Source: Flavipsychrobacter sp. (GTDB lineage Bacteria > Bacteroidota > Bacteroidia > Chitinophagales > Chitinophagaceae). Taken from it: 64,000 nucleotides of DNA. This document shows positions 25,495 through 34,099 of this stretch, piece by piece. How positions within the stretch are numbered: position 1 is the stretch's first letter; each line of letters starts with the position of its first letter. Where the stretch lies: NCBI GenBank assembly GCA_041392855.1, contig JAWKLD010000001.1:2032001-2096000 (forward strand), written 5' to 3'. The position numbers were made by a program, and so were the translations under genes. A model generated the notes under the pieces. The model was not told the origin of the DNA and ran no database searches. It saw only the letters and a list, made by a program, of their open reading frames with translations.

Positions 25495-25629
25495 AAATAT
25501 TCTCGATATTTTTTGTTACAGAATAGTATAGCTGACAATTAATATTGCTGTCTTTCCAAGTGAGACTAGCAGAACATGTCAATGTATGCATTGTTTAACC
25601 TATATCAGGAATTTCTTTAGTTTTGATAT

Positions 25630-26409
25630 ATGGAGATAAACAGTCTAGACAACTTAATACAAGAGGGTTCAAAATTGTTTAAAGGCAGTGATGCGGTTGA
25701 AACACATAGTCGCTTTGAACGTTGGATAGATCATGTTTTGGATTGGCTTAATAAGTCATATCCCAATACTGGTTTATCTGGACTTTGGCTTAGTTTAGGC
25801 CATTCATTACTAGTTACAAGCCAAGGATATTCAAACGATGATAATACATGGGCGCACTTTCAAGGTGTTGTTCAACAACGTATGAATTGGCTTGGCAATA
25901 TTGGTGTTGAAGCTGCAAAAATTCGCAACTCCACACCTGTTACAACCCAAGAACAAGCTTCGTCTTCTGGACGGAAGGAAATAAAATTGGAATTGACTTC
26001 CAGTGCCTACATTGACCCTAGCAGAATTGAAAACTTGTTAGCATTAAAAAGTACAGAGTTTGACCTGTCAAAACTCATTCGACTATGCGAAGAGCTAAAT
26101 CTTGCATTTGCAACGGAGTCTTATTTAAGTATGCCAATGTTGACACGTGCAATCATGGATCACATCCCACCAATATTTGGATTCAAGACCTTTAAAGAAC
26201 TTGCAAATAGCTATGGGGATGGTGGCAAATCCTTTAAAGATCAAATGCAACATTTGGAGAATTCATCCAGGAAAATAGCTGATGGATATCTTCATACACC
26301 AATAAGACAATCTGAATCGTTGCCAACAGTAACACAGGTGAATTTTTCAAACATAATTGATAGTCTTCTCGCCGAAATAGTCAGAGTGTTAAAGGTTCCC
26401 TCAAAATAA
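25630..26409 (+). CDS. Abi-like conserved protein of defence islands
   Basis: 259 aa. The C-terminal half has a pattern I associate with an abortive-infection-like family (LIRLCEELNLAFATESYLSMPMLTRAIMDHIPPIFG, then KSFKDQMQHLENSSRKIADGYLHTPIR), recalled from memory. The N-terminal 120 residues look helical with a linker around 110-125. No signal peptide or transmembrane segment. It stands alone, divergent from the serine recombinase. Role in defence is inferred. Confidence 0.6.
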   Translation: MEINSLDNLIQEGSKLFKGSDAVETHSRFERWIDHVLDWLNKSYPNTGLSGLWLSLGHSLLVTSQGYSNDDNTWAHFQGVVQQRMNWLGNIGVEAAKIRNSTPVTTQEQASSSGRKEIKLELTSSAYIDPSRIENLLALKSTEFDLSKLIRLCEELNLAFATESYLSMPMLTRAIMDHIPPIFGFKTFKELANSYGDGGKSFKDQMQHLENSSRKIADGYLHTPIRQSESLPTVTQVNFSNIIDSLLAEIVRVLKVPSK

Positions 26410-26571
26410 CAAATAAGCATTAGCATCCTGGCATTGACTCTAATAAGAGTTCATTCATTATATCCCAGTTTAACCACACCTACGTTTTATAAAAGCTGAT
26501 TTCACCAATATTCGTATACTCGCTTGTTTCAATTATTGAAATATGAGATATTTGAATCTTAAAACATACCA

Positions 26572-27807
26572 ATGAAAGCAGTCTTCCTCTTTTTATTATT
26601 TATCTCTAGTTTTTATCGTTTAGTCGCACAGAACTATGTAAATACTAGCGAAATACAAACAATTGTCGAACAGCGAACTATTTATCTAAACGGAGGTGCT
26701 AGAGCGGCAGTTGGTGGTAAATCCAGGGTAATAATTCCGGTGAACTTACCTCCTGGAACAGTTAAGTGGTATTACAGCTTTACAACAAGCTCTGGGGAAA
26801 GCGGCTCTGCAAATCTACATTTGCTAACTCAACTATCTGCGTTGATTCTTGACCCTTCTGGCCTTACTAAATCAGCACTTTCCAACATTGAAATCCCCCA
26901 AGGTTCAACAAGTATTGATGTATATCTTCTGGATAAAAATAATGCTGATGCCTTTTTAAATAAAGTTGATAATTACGAAGGTTCATATCGCTACTACAAT
27001 GATGGTTACGTTACGAATACCAAACAAGCTTTAGTACCAGTGAACTTTAAATCGGATAATACAATCTATATCGGTCTCAAAAATCCGAGCACATTAGATG
27101 GTGTGAATATTACAATTGAAGTCGTTGCAGAAATTAACAAACAGGTTTACCAGGATGTATGGGTCTCTCAAAGTATAGACAAGTTATACTTATCGTGTAT
27201 GGACAACTTTGTTATGAAGTCGAAAGAGGTAGAACGAATTTGTGAATGCTATAAACAAGAAGTAACATCAGCATATAGTCCATCTACATATGACATTTTA
27301 TCAGCTACTGAAAAAAAGCATATTTATTCTTCTAAAATTGAAGAGTGTCTAAAGAGCACTGGAAACCAGGCCGTGCTAGGACAGGAAAAAACACTTATAG
27401 AAACTATCGAACTTTACCGGGGTCAAAATATTACAAAGGACTATGAAGGTCAGGAGCAAACTATATTTAAGCTGATATCTTTAGGCGCTGACGACTACAA
27501 TATTTATAACAGTCTAGGATTTTGTCAACTTTGCTTAAAAAAATATGAAGATGCAAAGAAAAGCCTGACAATTGGACTTGGTAAAAACCCTACTGATTTA
27601 TTCCTTCTTGGCAACTTGGCCAATTATTATTTATTGACGGATCAATACGATCAAGCGATTAAAATATACTTACCGAATAAAAATAAAAAACTACTTGACA
27701 AGCGAAAGTTTAAAGACGCGGTTTCAGATGATCTTAAGGAGTTCGAACGCCTAGGAATTGTCAATAGTAATTTTAATCGATTAAGGCGTGATCTAAAAAT
27801 AGACTAA
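26572..27807 (+). CDS. Secreted TPR-containing hypothetical protein
   Basis: 411 aa with a Sec signal peptide (MKAVFLFLLFISSFYRLVAQ). Residues about 30-190 are a beta-rich domain with NLPPGTVKWYYSFTTSSG. A central region has CMDNFVMKSKEVERICECY, and residues about 310-370 include TPR-like pairs (YNSLGFCQLCLKKYEDAKKSL, LGNLANYYLLTDQYDQAIKIY). Not recognised. It is 13 bp upstream of the HNH gene and may be read with it. Confidence 0.68.
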   Translation: MKAVFLFLLFISSFYRLVAQNYVNTSEIQTIVEQRTIYLNGGARAAVGGKSRVIIPVNLPPGTVKWYYSFTTSSGESGSANLHLLTQLSALILDPSGLTKSALSNIEIPQGSTSIDVYLLDKNNADAFLNKVDNYEGSYRYYNDGYVTNTKQALVPVNFKSDNTIYIGLKNPSTLDGVNITIEVVAEINKQVYQDVWVSQSIDKLYLSCMDNFVMKSKEVERICECYKQEVTSAYSPSTYDILSATEKKHIYSSKIEECLKSTGNQAVLGQEKTLIETIELYRGQNITKDYEGQEQTIFKLISLGADDYNIYNSLGFCQLCLKKYEDAKKSLTIGLGKNPTDLFLLGNLANYYLLTDQYDQAIKIYLPNKNKKLLDKRKFKDAVSDDLKEFERLGIVNSNFNRLRRDLKID

Positions 27808-27820
27808 CATCACTTTTGCC

Positions 27821-29008
27821 ATGACAAAGGAAGATTATTATAAAATCAGTCGAGACCAGAAGTTACCTTTGAGGTGTCCTTGTTTAAATAACTGTGTTAG
27901 ATATCGTGACACAGCATACTTTATTGGTGTGACTTGCTACAAGCCGAGGGCTCACAGTGTTGAAGAAGCAATGCTAGAAATGGGAATATTGGGACACGAC
28001 GAGGATATTAGTAAGATGCTAAATGCAGGCGAGCCAGTTACAATGATTGGAGGAAGTCGCTCATTTTGGATTAGTAATGGATGTCCAGAATTCTTTTTAC
28101 ACCCACATCAACACAAGTTAGTTGAAATGAAAGACCTAGCTGTTCATCAATATTCATATGATAAAGAATATAAGACAGAGAAGTGTAGACCCGGAGAATC
28201 TCGACATTATACGGAATGTGCTGAATATTCATTATTTACTTCAAAAAAAGTGAGAACCAGTAGTAATCGAAAGAAGGTTTCTCCAAAAGTTAAGGCAATA
28301 CTGCAAAAAGAAATTAACTCGCAATGCCCTATCTGTTTTGACGACAACGTAGAACACTTTGAGATACATCACATTGATGAGGACAGAACAAATAACGAAG
28401 AACGCAATCTATTAATGGTCTGTAGAAATTGTCACTCTAAGTTCACCAAAGGAGATATTTCAATTGACCAAGCGAAAGAAATCAAGACTAATTTAAAAAA
28501 AGACACTTTCAACATTCAATGTCTGTCAGTTAATATTGACTCTTCAAGTTGTTCATGGAAGCGATATGATGAGCCTAATGCTTTTTATGATGATAATAAT
28601 GAAAAAAGCCGCTATCCCATTCTTCAATTCTCAGTTGTAAATAACTCAAAGCAAACTGTTCTTTTAACTGGCATTGAACTAAAGTCAAAAAAACTACCGA
28701 GTGGCATATCTGGTATCCCTAAGCCATATGAATTGAAGTCTTTAGCAACTTATAAAATCCTGCTACCTTCTGGACAGGATATAAGTAAGTACTCGTTAGA
28801 GAACGAACTAGTCCTATATAAAGAAAGTGCGGCTAAATTTTCGATTGAACCTTATTTGCAAATTTGTGGTAAGAAGTATCCACCGAACGGACGAATGATA
28901 CTATACTTCACATTTATATTTAACAACAACATCAGAGTTCCCGTTTCTGATATCTTCCTAAATTGTAAAGACGATAATGAATCATTCACTATTGCGATAA
29001 TCAGCTAA
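27821..29008 (+). CDS. HNH endonuclease with Cys-rich N-terminal region
   Basis: 395 aa. The HNH module is clear: zinc-ligand pair CPIC (169-172), EIHHID (His183-His184), and CRNCH (Cys201, Cys204). Residues about 15-50 hold several Cys (RCPCLNNCVRY, VTCY), a possible extra zinc site. The C-terminal 190 residues are beta-rich. The next gene, a PD-(D/E)XK-like protein, starts one base after its stop. Two nuclease-like genes in tandem in a defence-rich region suggest a DNA-targeting defence function; the partner relation is inferred. Confidence 0.85.
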   Translation: MTKEDYYKISRDQKLPLRCPCLNNCVRYRDTAYFIGVTCYKPRAHSVEEAMLEMGILGHDEDISKMLNAGEPVTMIGGSRSFWISNGCPEFFLHPHQHKLVEMKDLAVHQYSYDKEYKTEKCRPGESRHYTECAEYSLFTSKKVRTSSNRKKVSPKVKAILQKEINSQCPICFDDNVEHFEIHHIDEDRTNNEERNLLMVCRNCHSKFTKGDISIDQAKEIKTNLKKDTFNIQCLSVNIDSSSCSWKRYDEPNAFYDDNNEKSRYPILQFSVVNNSKQTVLLTGIELKSKKLPSGISGIPKPYELKSLATYKILLPSGQDISKYSLENELVLYKESAAKFSIEPYLQICGKKYPPNGRMILYFTFIFNNNIRVPVSDIFLNCKDDNESFTIAIIS

Positions 29009-29009
29009 A

Positions 29010-30290
29010 ATGGATTCGATAGAAAAAGGGCGATTAGGAGAGAGTTTTGTAAATCAAATCGCTTTCAGGTCATTTCTGAAATACTGGTGCTATCCCGCAC
29101 CTTTGGATATCGTAAAAGACAATAAGGAGATATGTGATCTGCTAATAGTCTTTAAAGATGTATGTTTTATTATTTCAGTCAAAAACTATTCCTTCAAAGG
29201 AGACTATCAGCAGTATTTTAAAAAAACCACTGATAAAGCTATCCGTCAGATAAAAGGAGCAGAGCGCACTCTATTTCGAAATGATGTGCCTGTACTTTTA
29301 AAGCACCCAGATCGTGATGCTGAGGTATTCCAAAGTGAGATAGTTAAAGAAACATATCGAATAGTAATAAATATCAGTACTGATGTTAAGTACTATCAGA
29401 CTTCTTTTTATTTGAATGAGCAAAGCTATACAGTTATGGATGCCGCGGCTTGGTTTGCAGCTTTAGAAGAGCTTAACTCAGTTCCTGACTTTACAAACTA
29501 CATATCAAAACGCTGTAAATTATTTGGGAAATACCCCGCGTTTATTATGCCGCGTGAGGAGTATGATATCTCTGATAATGATAAATTAAATATCCAACAC
29601 GATGTTACAGATTCGATGAAAATCTACAATGGTGTTACTATAATTAGTGGGTCAGAATTGGATCTCATAGCTATTTACTTTGAACAAGGCTATAAATTTT
29701 CTGACGATTTGCAAAAAAGTGATGATGTTCAATCGCATGTCCTCAAAATAGATGGTAGATGGGAAGCTTTTCAAAATTCGAAAATCACAGAAATAAAGGA
29801 AGATTACGAAAAAGAAAGCTATTTTATTGATGAACTTGTAAGAGAATTTTTGATAGCACAAAAAGATGGACATCACCTTGCCGCAATGTTTTTTCAGCTA
29901 GACCGATTAGACAGAGCAGCTTTTGCGAGGACATTTCTTGAGTATCATGGCAATGTAGGTACTGGCACAAAGCTGAATCGTACTCATGTTGTTTTCCCAT
30001 TCATGCACATGGTTTTCATTTATTTTGAAGATGGTTATCCAACTGAAGAACTACAGAGCTTTTTAGAGATAAGTTTACATCATCATCATTATCTTTTTAA
30101 TTCTGCATGCAAACAAGTTGGAGCATTAGGAATGTCTAAATCAACTAATGAATTTCTATTTGGATATGCCGAAATAGATGAGCCTTACACAGCAGAGGAA
30201 ATTGAAAAAATGAAAATACAATTTAGTAAGCTTGGTTGGAAGACTGATCACGTTAATACCGAGGACATAGAGTTTAAAGATGAATACTAG
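29010..30290 (+). CDS. PD-(D/E)XK-like nuclease-fold protein paired with the HNH gene
   Basis: 426 aa. The first 70 residues fit the restriction-endonuclease fold: KGRLGESFVNQIAF, Asp43 in CDLLIV, and SVK at 56-58 in FIISVKNYSF. The middle acidic or Gln residue of the motif is replaced by Ser, so catalysis is uncertain. The remainder is mixed alpha/beta with an unusual HHHHY near residue 350. Its start is one base after the HNH stop, so translation is probably coupled. No methyltransferase is adjacent. Confidence 0.7.
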   Translation: MDSIEKGRLGESFVNQIAFRSFLKYWCYPAPLDIVKDNKEICDLLIVFKDVCFIISVKNYSFKGDYQQYFKKTTDKAIRQIKGAERTLFRNDVPVLLKHPDRDAEVFQSEIVKETYRIVINISTDVKYYQTSFYLNEQSYTVMDAAAWFAALEELNSVPDFTNYISKRCKLFGKYPAFIMPREEYDISDNDKLNIQHDVTDSMKIYNGVTIISGSELDLIAIYFEQGYKFSDDLQKSDDVQSHVLKIDGRWEAFQNSKITEIKEDYEKESYFIDELVREFLIAQKDGHHLAAMFFQLDRLDRAAFARTFLEYHGNVGTGTKLNRTHVVFPFMHMVFIYFEDGYPTEELQSFLEISLHHHHYLFNSACKQVGALGMSKSTNEFLFGYAEIDEPYTAEEIEKMKIQFSKLGWKTDHVNTEDIEFKDEY

Positions 30291-30447
30291 TGGCTTAGCT
30301 ATTTAATATCCACCGCAGATACTGCATGACCGTATGAAGAGCGATGATTTAACGCTCTGCTTATTGTTATATACCTGCTTTAATTTCACAATAAAAATAC
30401 CCCGAATCATCTTAGCTATGCTTTGTAACTCAATAGTGAGGTGAACG

Positions 30448-30915
30448 ATGTTATACGAAGCATTATATAAGATTTCAGAAGTAGAGCTAGTTTATAGGAC
30501 TAAGGTCAAGGCTTCTGAACGCCCCACAGTCAAATCCTCCATAGATGCGTATAACATCTTATTACAGTATTGGGACGGTAATAAAATTGAATTACTGGAA
30601 CAATTTAAGATTCTGCTGCTTAATCGTGCGAGTAAAGTGATAGGAATTAGCGAAATATCTTCCGGCGGTTTAACCGGAACTGTTGTTGACCCTAAAATTG
30701 TTTTTTCTACTGCTTTAAAAGCTAATGCAGCGAGCATAATCCTGTCTCACAATCACCCTTCGGGTAATTTGCAACCTAGTAAAGAGGATACGGCTTTAAC
30801 TACCAAGATGAAAGAAGCTGGAAGTTTTTTAGACCTGCGTGTGCTGGATCACATCATTGTGACAAAAGAGGGGTATTACTCTTTTGCGGATGACGGTGCA
30901 CTCTGTATACCTTGA
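30448..30915 (+). CDS. RadC-family JAB/MPN domain protein
   Basis: 155 aa. The JAMM metal site is present in ILSHNHPSGNLQPSKED, preceded by IGISEISSGGLTGTVVDPK. It lacks the N-terminal helix-hairpin-helix region of chromosomal RadC, the short form typical of mobile elements in Bacteroidota and Proteobacteria. Function of the family is not settled despite the old DNA-repair label. It lies upstream of and convergent with the SRAP gene. Confidence 0.88.
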   Translation: MLYEALYKISEVELVYRTKVKASERPTVKSSIDAYNILLQYWDGNKIELLEQFKILLLNRASKVIGISEISSGGLTGTVVDPKIVFSTALKANAASIILSHNHPSGNLQPSKEDTALTTKMKEAGSFLDLRVLDHIIVTKEGYYSFADDGALCIP

Positions 30916-30942
30916 ATGAAATTACAAACCCTAAGATTATAG

Positions 30943-31671
30943 TTAAAATAAGGTACCAGTACTTGGGGGCAAGTCATATGGGACGGGCTTTTGAATTTCA
31001 GGAACATTCGTATCAATCCCACGCTGGCTGATAGCTTTTGAAATTGTATGAGCTTGCAGCAATCCGTCAGGGCATGGGCGCATAATATCTGCTATTTCCT
31101 GTTTATCTAGTTGCCCAAGCCATTTATCACGCTCTTCTGGCAACACTATAAATGGCATACGCTTTTTGTTGTTGTGAATTTCAGCCATAAGATCGTTAGC
31201 GGGTGTGGTAATAATACTTACCGTTGTCATTATTTCACCAGTATCTGGGCGCGCCCAGTTTGAATATATACCGCCAAAGGAAAATGGCTGATGATTGGGC
31301 ATATAGATATAATGTGGAATCTTATTTTTCCCGTTATCCCGCCATTGCCATTCATAAAAACCATCGACCCAGATTAAACAGCGATTTTTGCCAATATAGT
31401 TTTTGTATGAAGCTGTCGTGAAGACCTTTTCGCATCTTGCATTCAAGGTCATGTCTGCGATTTCTTTTGCTCTTGCTGATTCGTGTACCCAACCTGGTAC
31501 AAGTCCCCAGATACCACCATCCACGACAAGTGGATGTTCGTTAGTTGTCACTGGTATAAACTTGTGATCAAAACCAGAGAGGTGATAATAAAAGGCAGCA
31601 TTTTTTACGTCATAGCCAGGTAGATATTCTTTTAGCTTTGGCTCAACCGCAGTAGAGGTATGGTAGCACAT
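30943..31671 (-). CDS. SRAP/YedK (HMCES) abasic-site protein
   Basis: 242 aa. Catalytic Cys2 follows the initiator Met (MCYHTS), as the family needs for crosslinking to abasic sites in single-stranded DNA. NARCEKV, DGFYEWQW with the conserved Glu, and the His in EIHNNKKRMP complete the SRAP signature. It is divergent from the ImuA gene with a shared 156-bp intergenic region containing two TGTACA sites, which fits a common damage response. It protects abasic sites from error-prone processing. Confidence 0.93.
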   Translation of the reverse strand: MCYHTSTAVEPKLKEYLPGYDVKNAAFYYHLSGFDHKFIPVTTNEHPLVVDGGIWGLVPGWVHESARAKEIADMTLNARCEKVFTTASYKNYIGKNRCLIWVDGFYEWQWRDNGKNKIPHYIYMPNHQPFSFGGIYSNWARPDTGEIMTTVSIITTPANDLMAEIHNNKKRMPFIVLPEERDKWLGQLDKQEIADIMRPCPDGLLQAHTISKAISQRGIDTNVPEIQKPVPYDLPPSTGTLF

Positions 31672-31768
31672 TATTAGTCTGTTTTGTTTGAAGGGTTATA
31701 CCTGTAAAAATAAATATTTCCCCTTGTTGGCTTGGATATACATGGTTTGCATTCAAAATATAGACATG

Positions 31769-31802
31769 TGTACAATTTATTTTCTCATTATTTGTACATT
31801 TG
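31769..31802 (+). promoter_or_regulatory. Promoter/operator region of the mutagenesis cassette
   Basis: TACATTTG at 31795-31802 matches the -7 consensus, 25 bp ahead of the ImuA start. Two TGTACA palindromes (31769-31774, 31793-31798) are 24 bp apart and the second overlaps the -7 element. This would suit repression; the regulator is unknown. Confidence 0.45.
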
Positions 31803-31827
31803 TGCAATAATTGCAAAACAAACACTT

Positions 31828-32589
31828 ATGGAACGTGCTAAAGTAATCACACCTATCGGCTACTCGTCCAGTAAATCTGGGCTCATTGAAAAATTACAGC
31901 AGGAAGTATATGCCTTGCAACGTTTCAAAAAAACAAAATCTGATGTACCAGAATTAGGACTTGGACCAATTGCTGACGCTTTTCCACAAAATTCATTCCC
32001 AATTGGTGCAATTCATGAATTTATCAGCTATAAAGTAGCCGATGCAGCCGCAACAACAGGCTTTATAGTCGCTCTTGCAGGAAGACTAATGCAGCAACAA
32101 GGCACTTGTCTTTGGGTCAGCACAAGGCGAACACTTTATCCACCATCGCTAAAACAATATGGCTTAGATGCTTCTCGTGTAATTTGTGTAGACCTATCAC
32201 GACAAAAGGACGTACTATGGGCAGTTGAAGAAGCATTAAAATGTCAATCGTTGTCACTTGTCATTGGTGAATTGAGTGATATGAATTTCAATGACTCAAG
32301 ACGTTTGCAACTTGCTGTCGAGCAAAGTAATGTAACCGGATTGCTGCATCGCTATAACCCACGCTCAGAAAACACACTTGCTACAGTAGCTCGTTGGAAA
32401 ATCACTTCATTACCAAGTCACAATGATACAACAGTGCCAGGCATGGGGTTTTCACAGTGGCATGTACAGCTATCAAAAGTCAGAAATGGGAAGCCAAATT
32501 CTTGGGATGTCCAATGGTCTGCAAAAGGCTTTCAGCATCTATTACCGAAAACAGACAAAACTCAAATTCAAAAACGCAAAACCGCGTAA
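31828..32589 (+). CDS. imuA: ImuA-like protein of SOS mutagenesis cassette
   Basis: 253 aa from the ATG at 31828, which follows the candidate promoter; an upstream in-frame ATG would lie before it. The sequence is RecA-like without a full P-loop: PIGAIHEFISYKVADAAATTGFIVALAGRLM, CLWVSTRRTLYPPSLKQYGLD, and SLSLVIGELSDM. It accompanies ImuB and DnaE2 in many bacteria and supports translesion synthesis. The next gene begins 2 bp after its stop. Confidence 0.87.
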   Translation: MERAKVITPIGYSSSKSGLIEKLQQEVYALQRFKKTKSDVPELGLGPIADAFPQNSFPIGAIHEFISYKVADAAATTGFIVALAGRLMQQQGTCLWVSTRRTLYPPSLKQYGLDASRVICVDLSRQKDVLWAVEEALKCQSLSLVIGELSDMNFNDSRRLQLAVEQSNVTGLLHRYNPRSENTLATVARWKITSLPSHNDTTVPGMGFSQWHVQLSKVRNGKPNSWDVQWSAKGFQHLLPKTDKTQIQKRKTA

Positions 32590-32591
32590 TA

Positions 32592-34088
32592 ATGGCAAAG
32601 CGTTTTGTTTCTATATGGTTCCGTTACTTAACAACGGATTGGCTCACCCGTCGCAAGCCTGAGCTAAAGAATATACCGTTTGTATTTGCAGCCCCAGAGC
32701 GAGGACGAATGGTTGTCAAAGCTGTTAATCCTATAGCATCTGCAAATGGCATCTCTCCTGGTATGGTGGTTGCTGATGGAAGAGCCATATTGCCTAGTTT
32801 ACAAGTGTTCGACGACCAGCATGGCAAGGATGTTACGCTGCTTACTGCAATAGCTGAATGGTGCATTCGCTATACACCCATAGCAGCAATTGACCCACCT
32901 GATGGACTTATCTTGGATGTAAGTGGTTGCACTCATCTTTGGGGTAGCGAGCTACAGTATCTAAAAGATTTACTAGGAAGGTTAAGTGCATTCGGTTACT
33001 CAGTAAGGCCGGGTATGGCTGATACTATTGGCTGCGCGTGGGCAATTGCCCGCTTTGGTCTGTCAAACCCGGTTATTGAATCTGGTAAGCAGGTTGAAGC
33101 ACTTAATCTGTTACCACCTGCTGCACTTCGTCTGGAAACCTCAACAAATGAACGACTAAATAAACTTGGGTTAATCGAGATTGGAAAGTTTATGACCATG
33201 CCTCGTTCAGCACTAAGAAGACGTTTTGGGCAGTCCTTACTATCCCGTTTAGATCAGGCTCTAGGGCAAGAAATAGAGGTGTTGGTGCCTGTTAAACCAA
33301 TAGAACCTTATCAGGAACGTCTTCCAAGCCTTGAACCTGTCCGTACTGCACAAGCGATTGAATATGCGTTACAAGAGCTTCTCGATAAAATTTGTCAAAG
33401 ATTGACAGCAGAAGAGAAGGGGATTCGAAAGGCAGTGTTTAAGTGTTACCGCATTGATAATAACATACAGAGTATCGATATAGGGACAGCGAAAGCATCT
33501 CGCAATGCCATGCATTTATTCAGACTTTTTGAAATCAAAATCGGGCAGATTATGCCAGCCTTGGGGATTGAACTTTTTGTCTTAGAGGCAACTGTTGTAG
33601 AGCATTTATCTAGTAATCAAGAAGCTATCTGGAATTTCAGCTACAACCGCCAAAAGGAACTTGCAGAATTACTTGACCGCATTGCCGTAAAAGTCGGTAT
33701 GCATACTATTCACCGCTATTTGCCAGATGAGCATCATTGGCCGGAACGTTCATTTAAAGAGGCGAAGTCACTGGAAGAAGAAGCAACCACAACATGGCAA
33801 GATGATTTACCGCGTCCTGTACATTTATTACGTGATCCTGAATTAATTGAAGTGACAGTTGCAATGCCTGACTATCCACCAATGTTATTTAAGCACAAAG
33901 GGAATTTGTATCGAGTCAAAAAAGCAGATGGGCCGGAACGTATAGAACAGGAATGGTGGATTGAGCAGGGATTATATCGGGACTATTATTGTGTTGAGGA
34001 TGACAAGGGCGCACGATATTGGCTGTTTCGTTTAGGCCATTATCTTAATCATGAACCTAAATGGTTTATACATGGCTTTTTTGCTTAA
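32592..34088 (+). CDS. imuB: ImuB-like Y-family polymerase homologue
   Basis: 498 aa from the ATG at 32592 (MAKRFVSIWFRYL), two bases after the ImuA stop; a longer frame overlapping ImuA is unlikely. It shows the ImuB-type Y-family scaffold (GRMVVKAVNPIASANGISPGM, LDVSGCTHLWGSE). The N-terminal metal-binding Asp of active Y-family polymerases is missing, typical of ImuB, which acts as an adaptor between the beta clamp and DnaE2. Confidence 0.9.
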   Translation: MAKRFVSIWFRYLTTDWLTRRKPELKNIPFVFAAPERGRMVVKAVNPIASANGISPGMVVADGRAILPSLQVFDDQHGKDVTLLTAIAEWCIRYTPIAAIDPPDGLILDVSGCTHLWGSELQYLKDLLGRLSAFGYSVRPGMADTIGCAWAIARFGLSNPVIESGKQVEALNLLPPAALRLETSTNERLNKLGLIEIGKFMTMPRSALRRRFGQSLLSRLDQALGQEIEVLVPVKPIEPYQERLPSLEPVRTAQAIEYALQELLDKICQRLTAEEKGIRKAVFKCYRIDNNIQSIDIGTAKASRNAMHLFRLFEIKIGQIMPALGIELFVLEATVVEHLSSNQEAIWNFSYNRQKELAELLDRIAVKVGMHTIHRYLPDEHHWPERSFKEAKSLEEEATTTWQDDLPRPVHLLRDPELIEVTVAMPDYPPMLFKHKGNLYRVKKADGPERIEQEWWIEQGLYRDYYCVEDDKGARYWLFRLGHYLNHEPKWFIHGFFA

Positions 34089-34099
34089 ACCTAAAAAAG

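Noticed and set aside
32457..32591. N-terminal extension of ImuB overlapping ImuA
   Set aside because: Family N-termini begin at the ATG at 32592; the extension is the ImuA frame read out of phase.
34061..34099. Earlier start for DnaE2 overlapping ImuB
   Set aside because: The family starts near MSYTELQ; the ATG at 34100 follows the ImuB stop by 11 bp.
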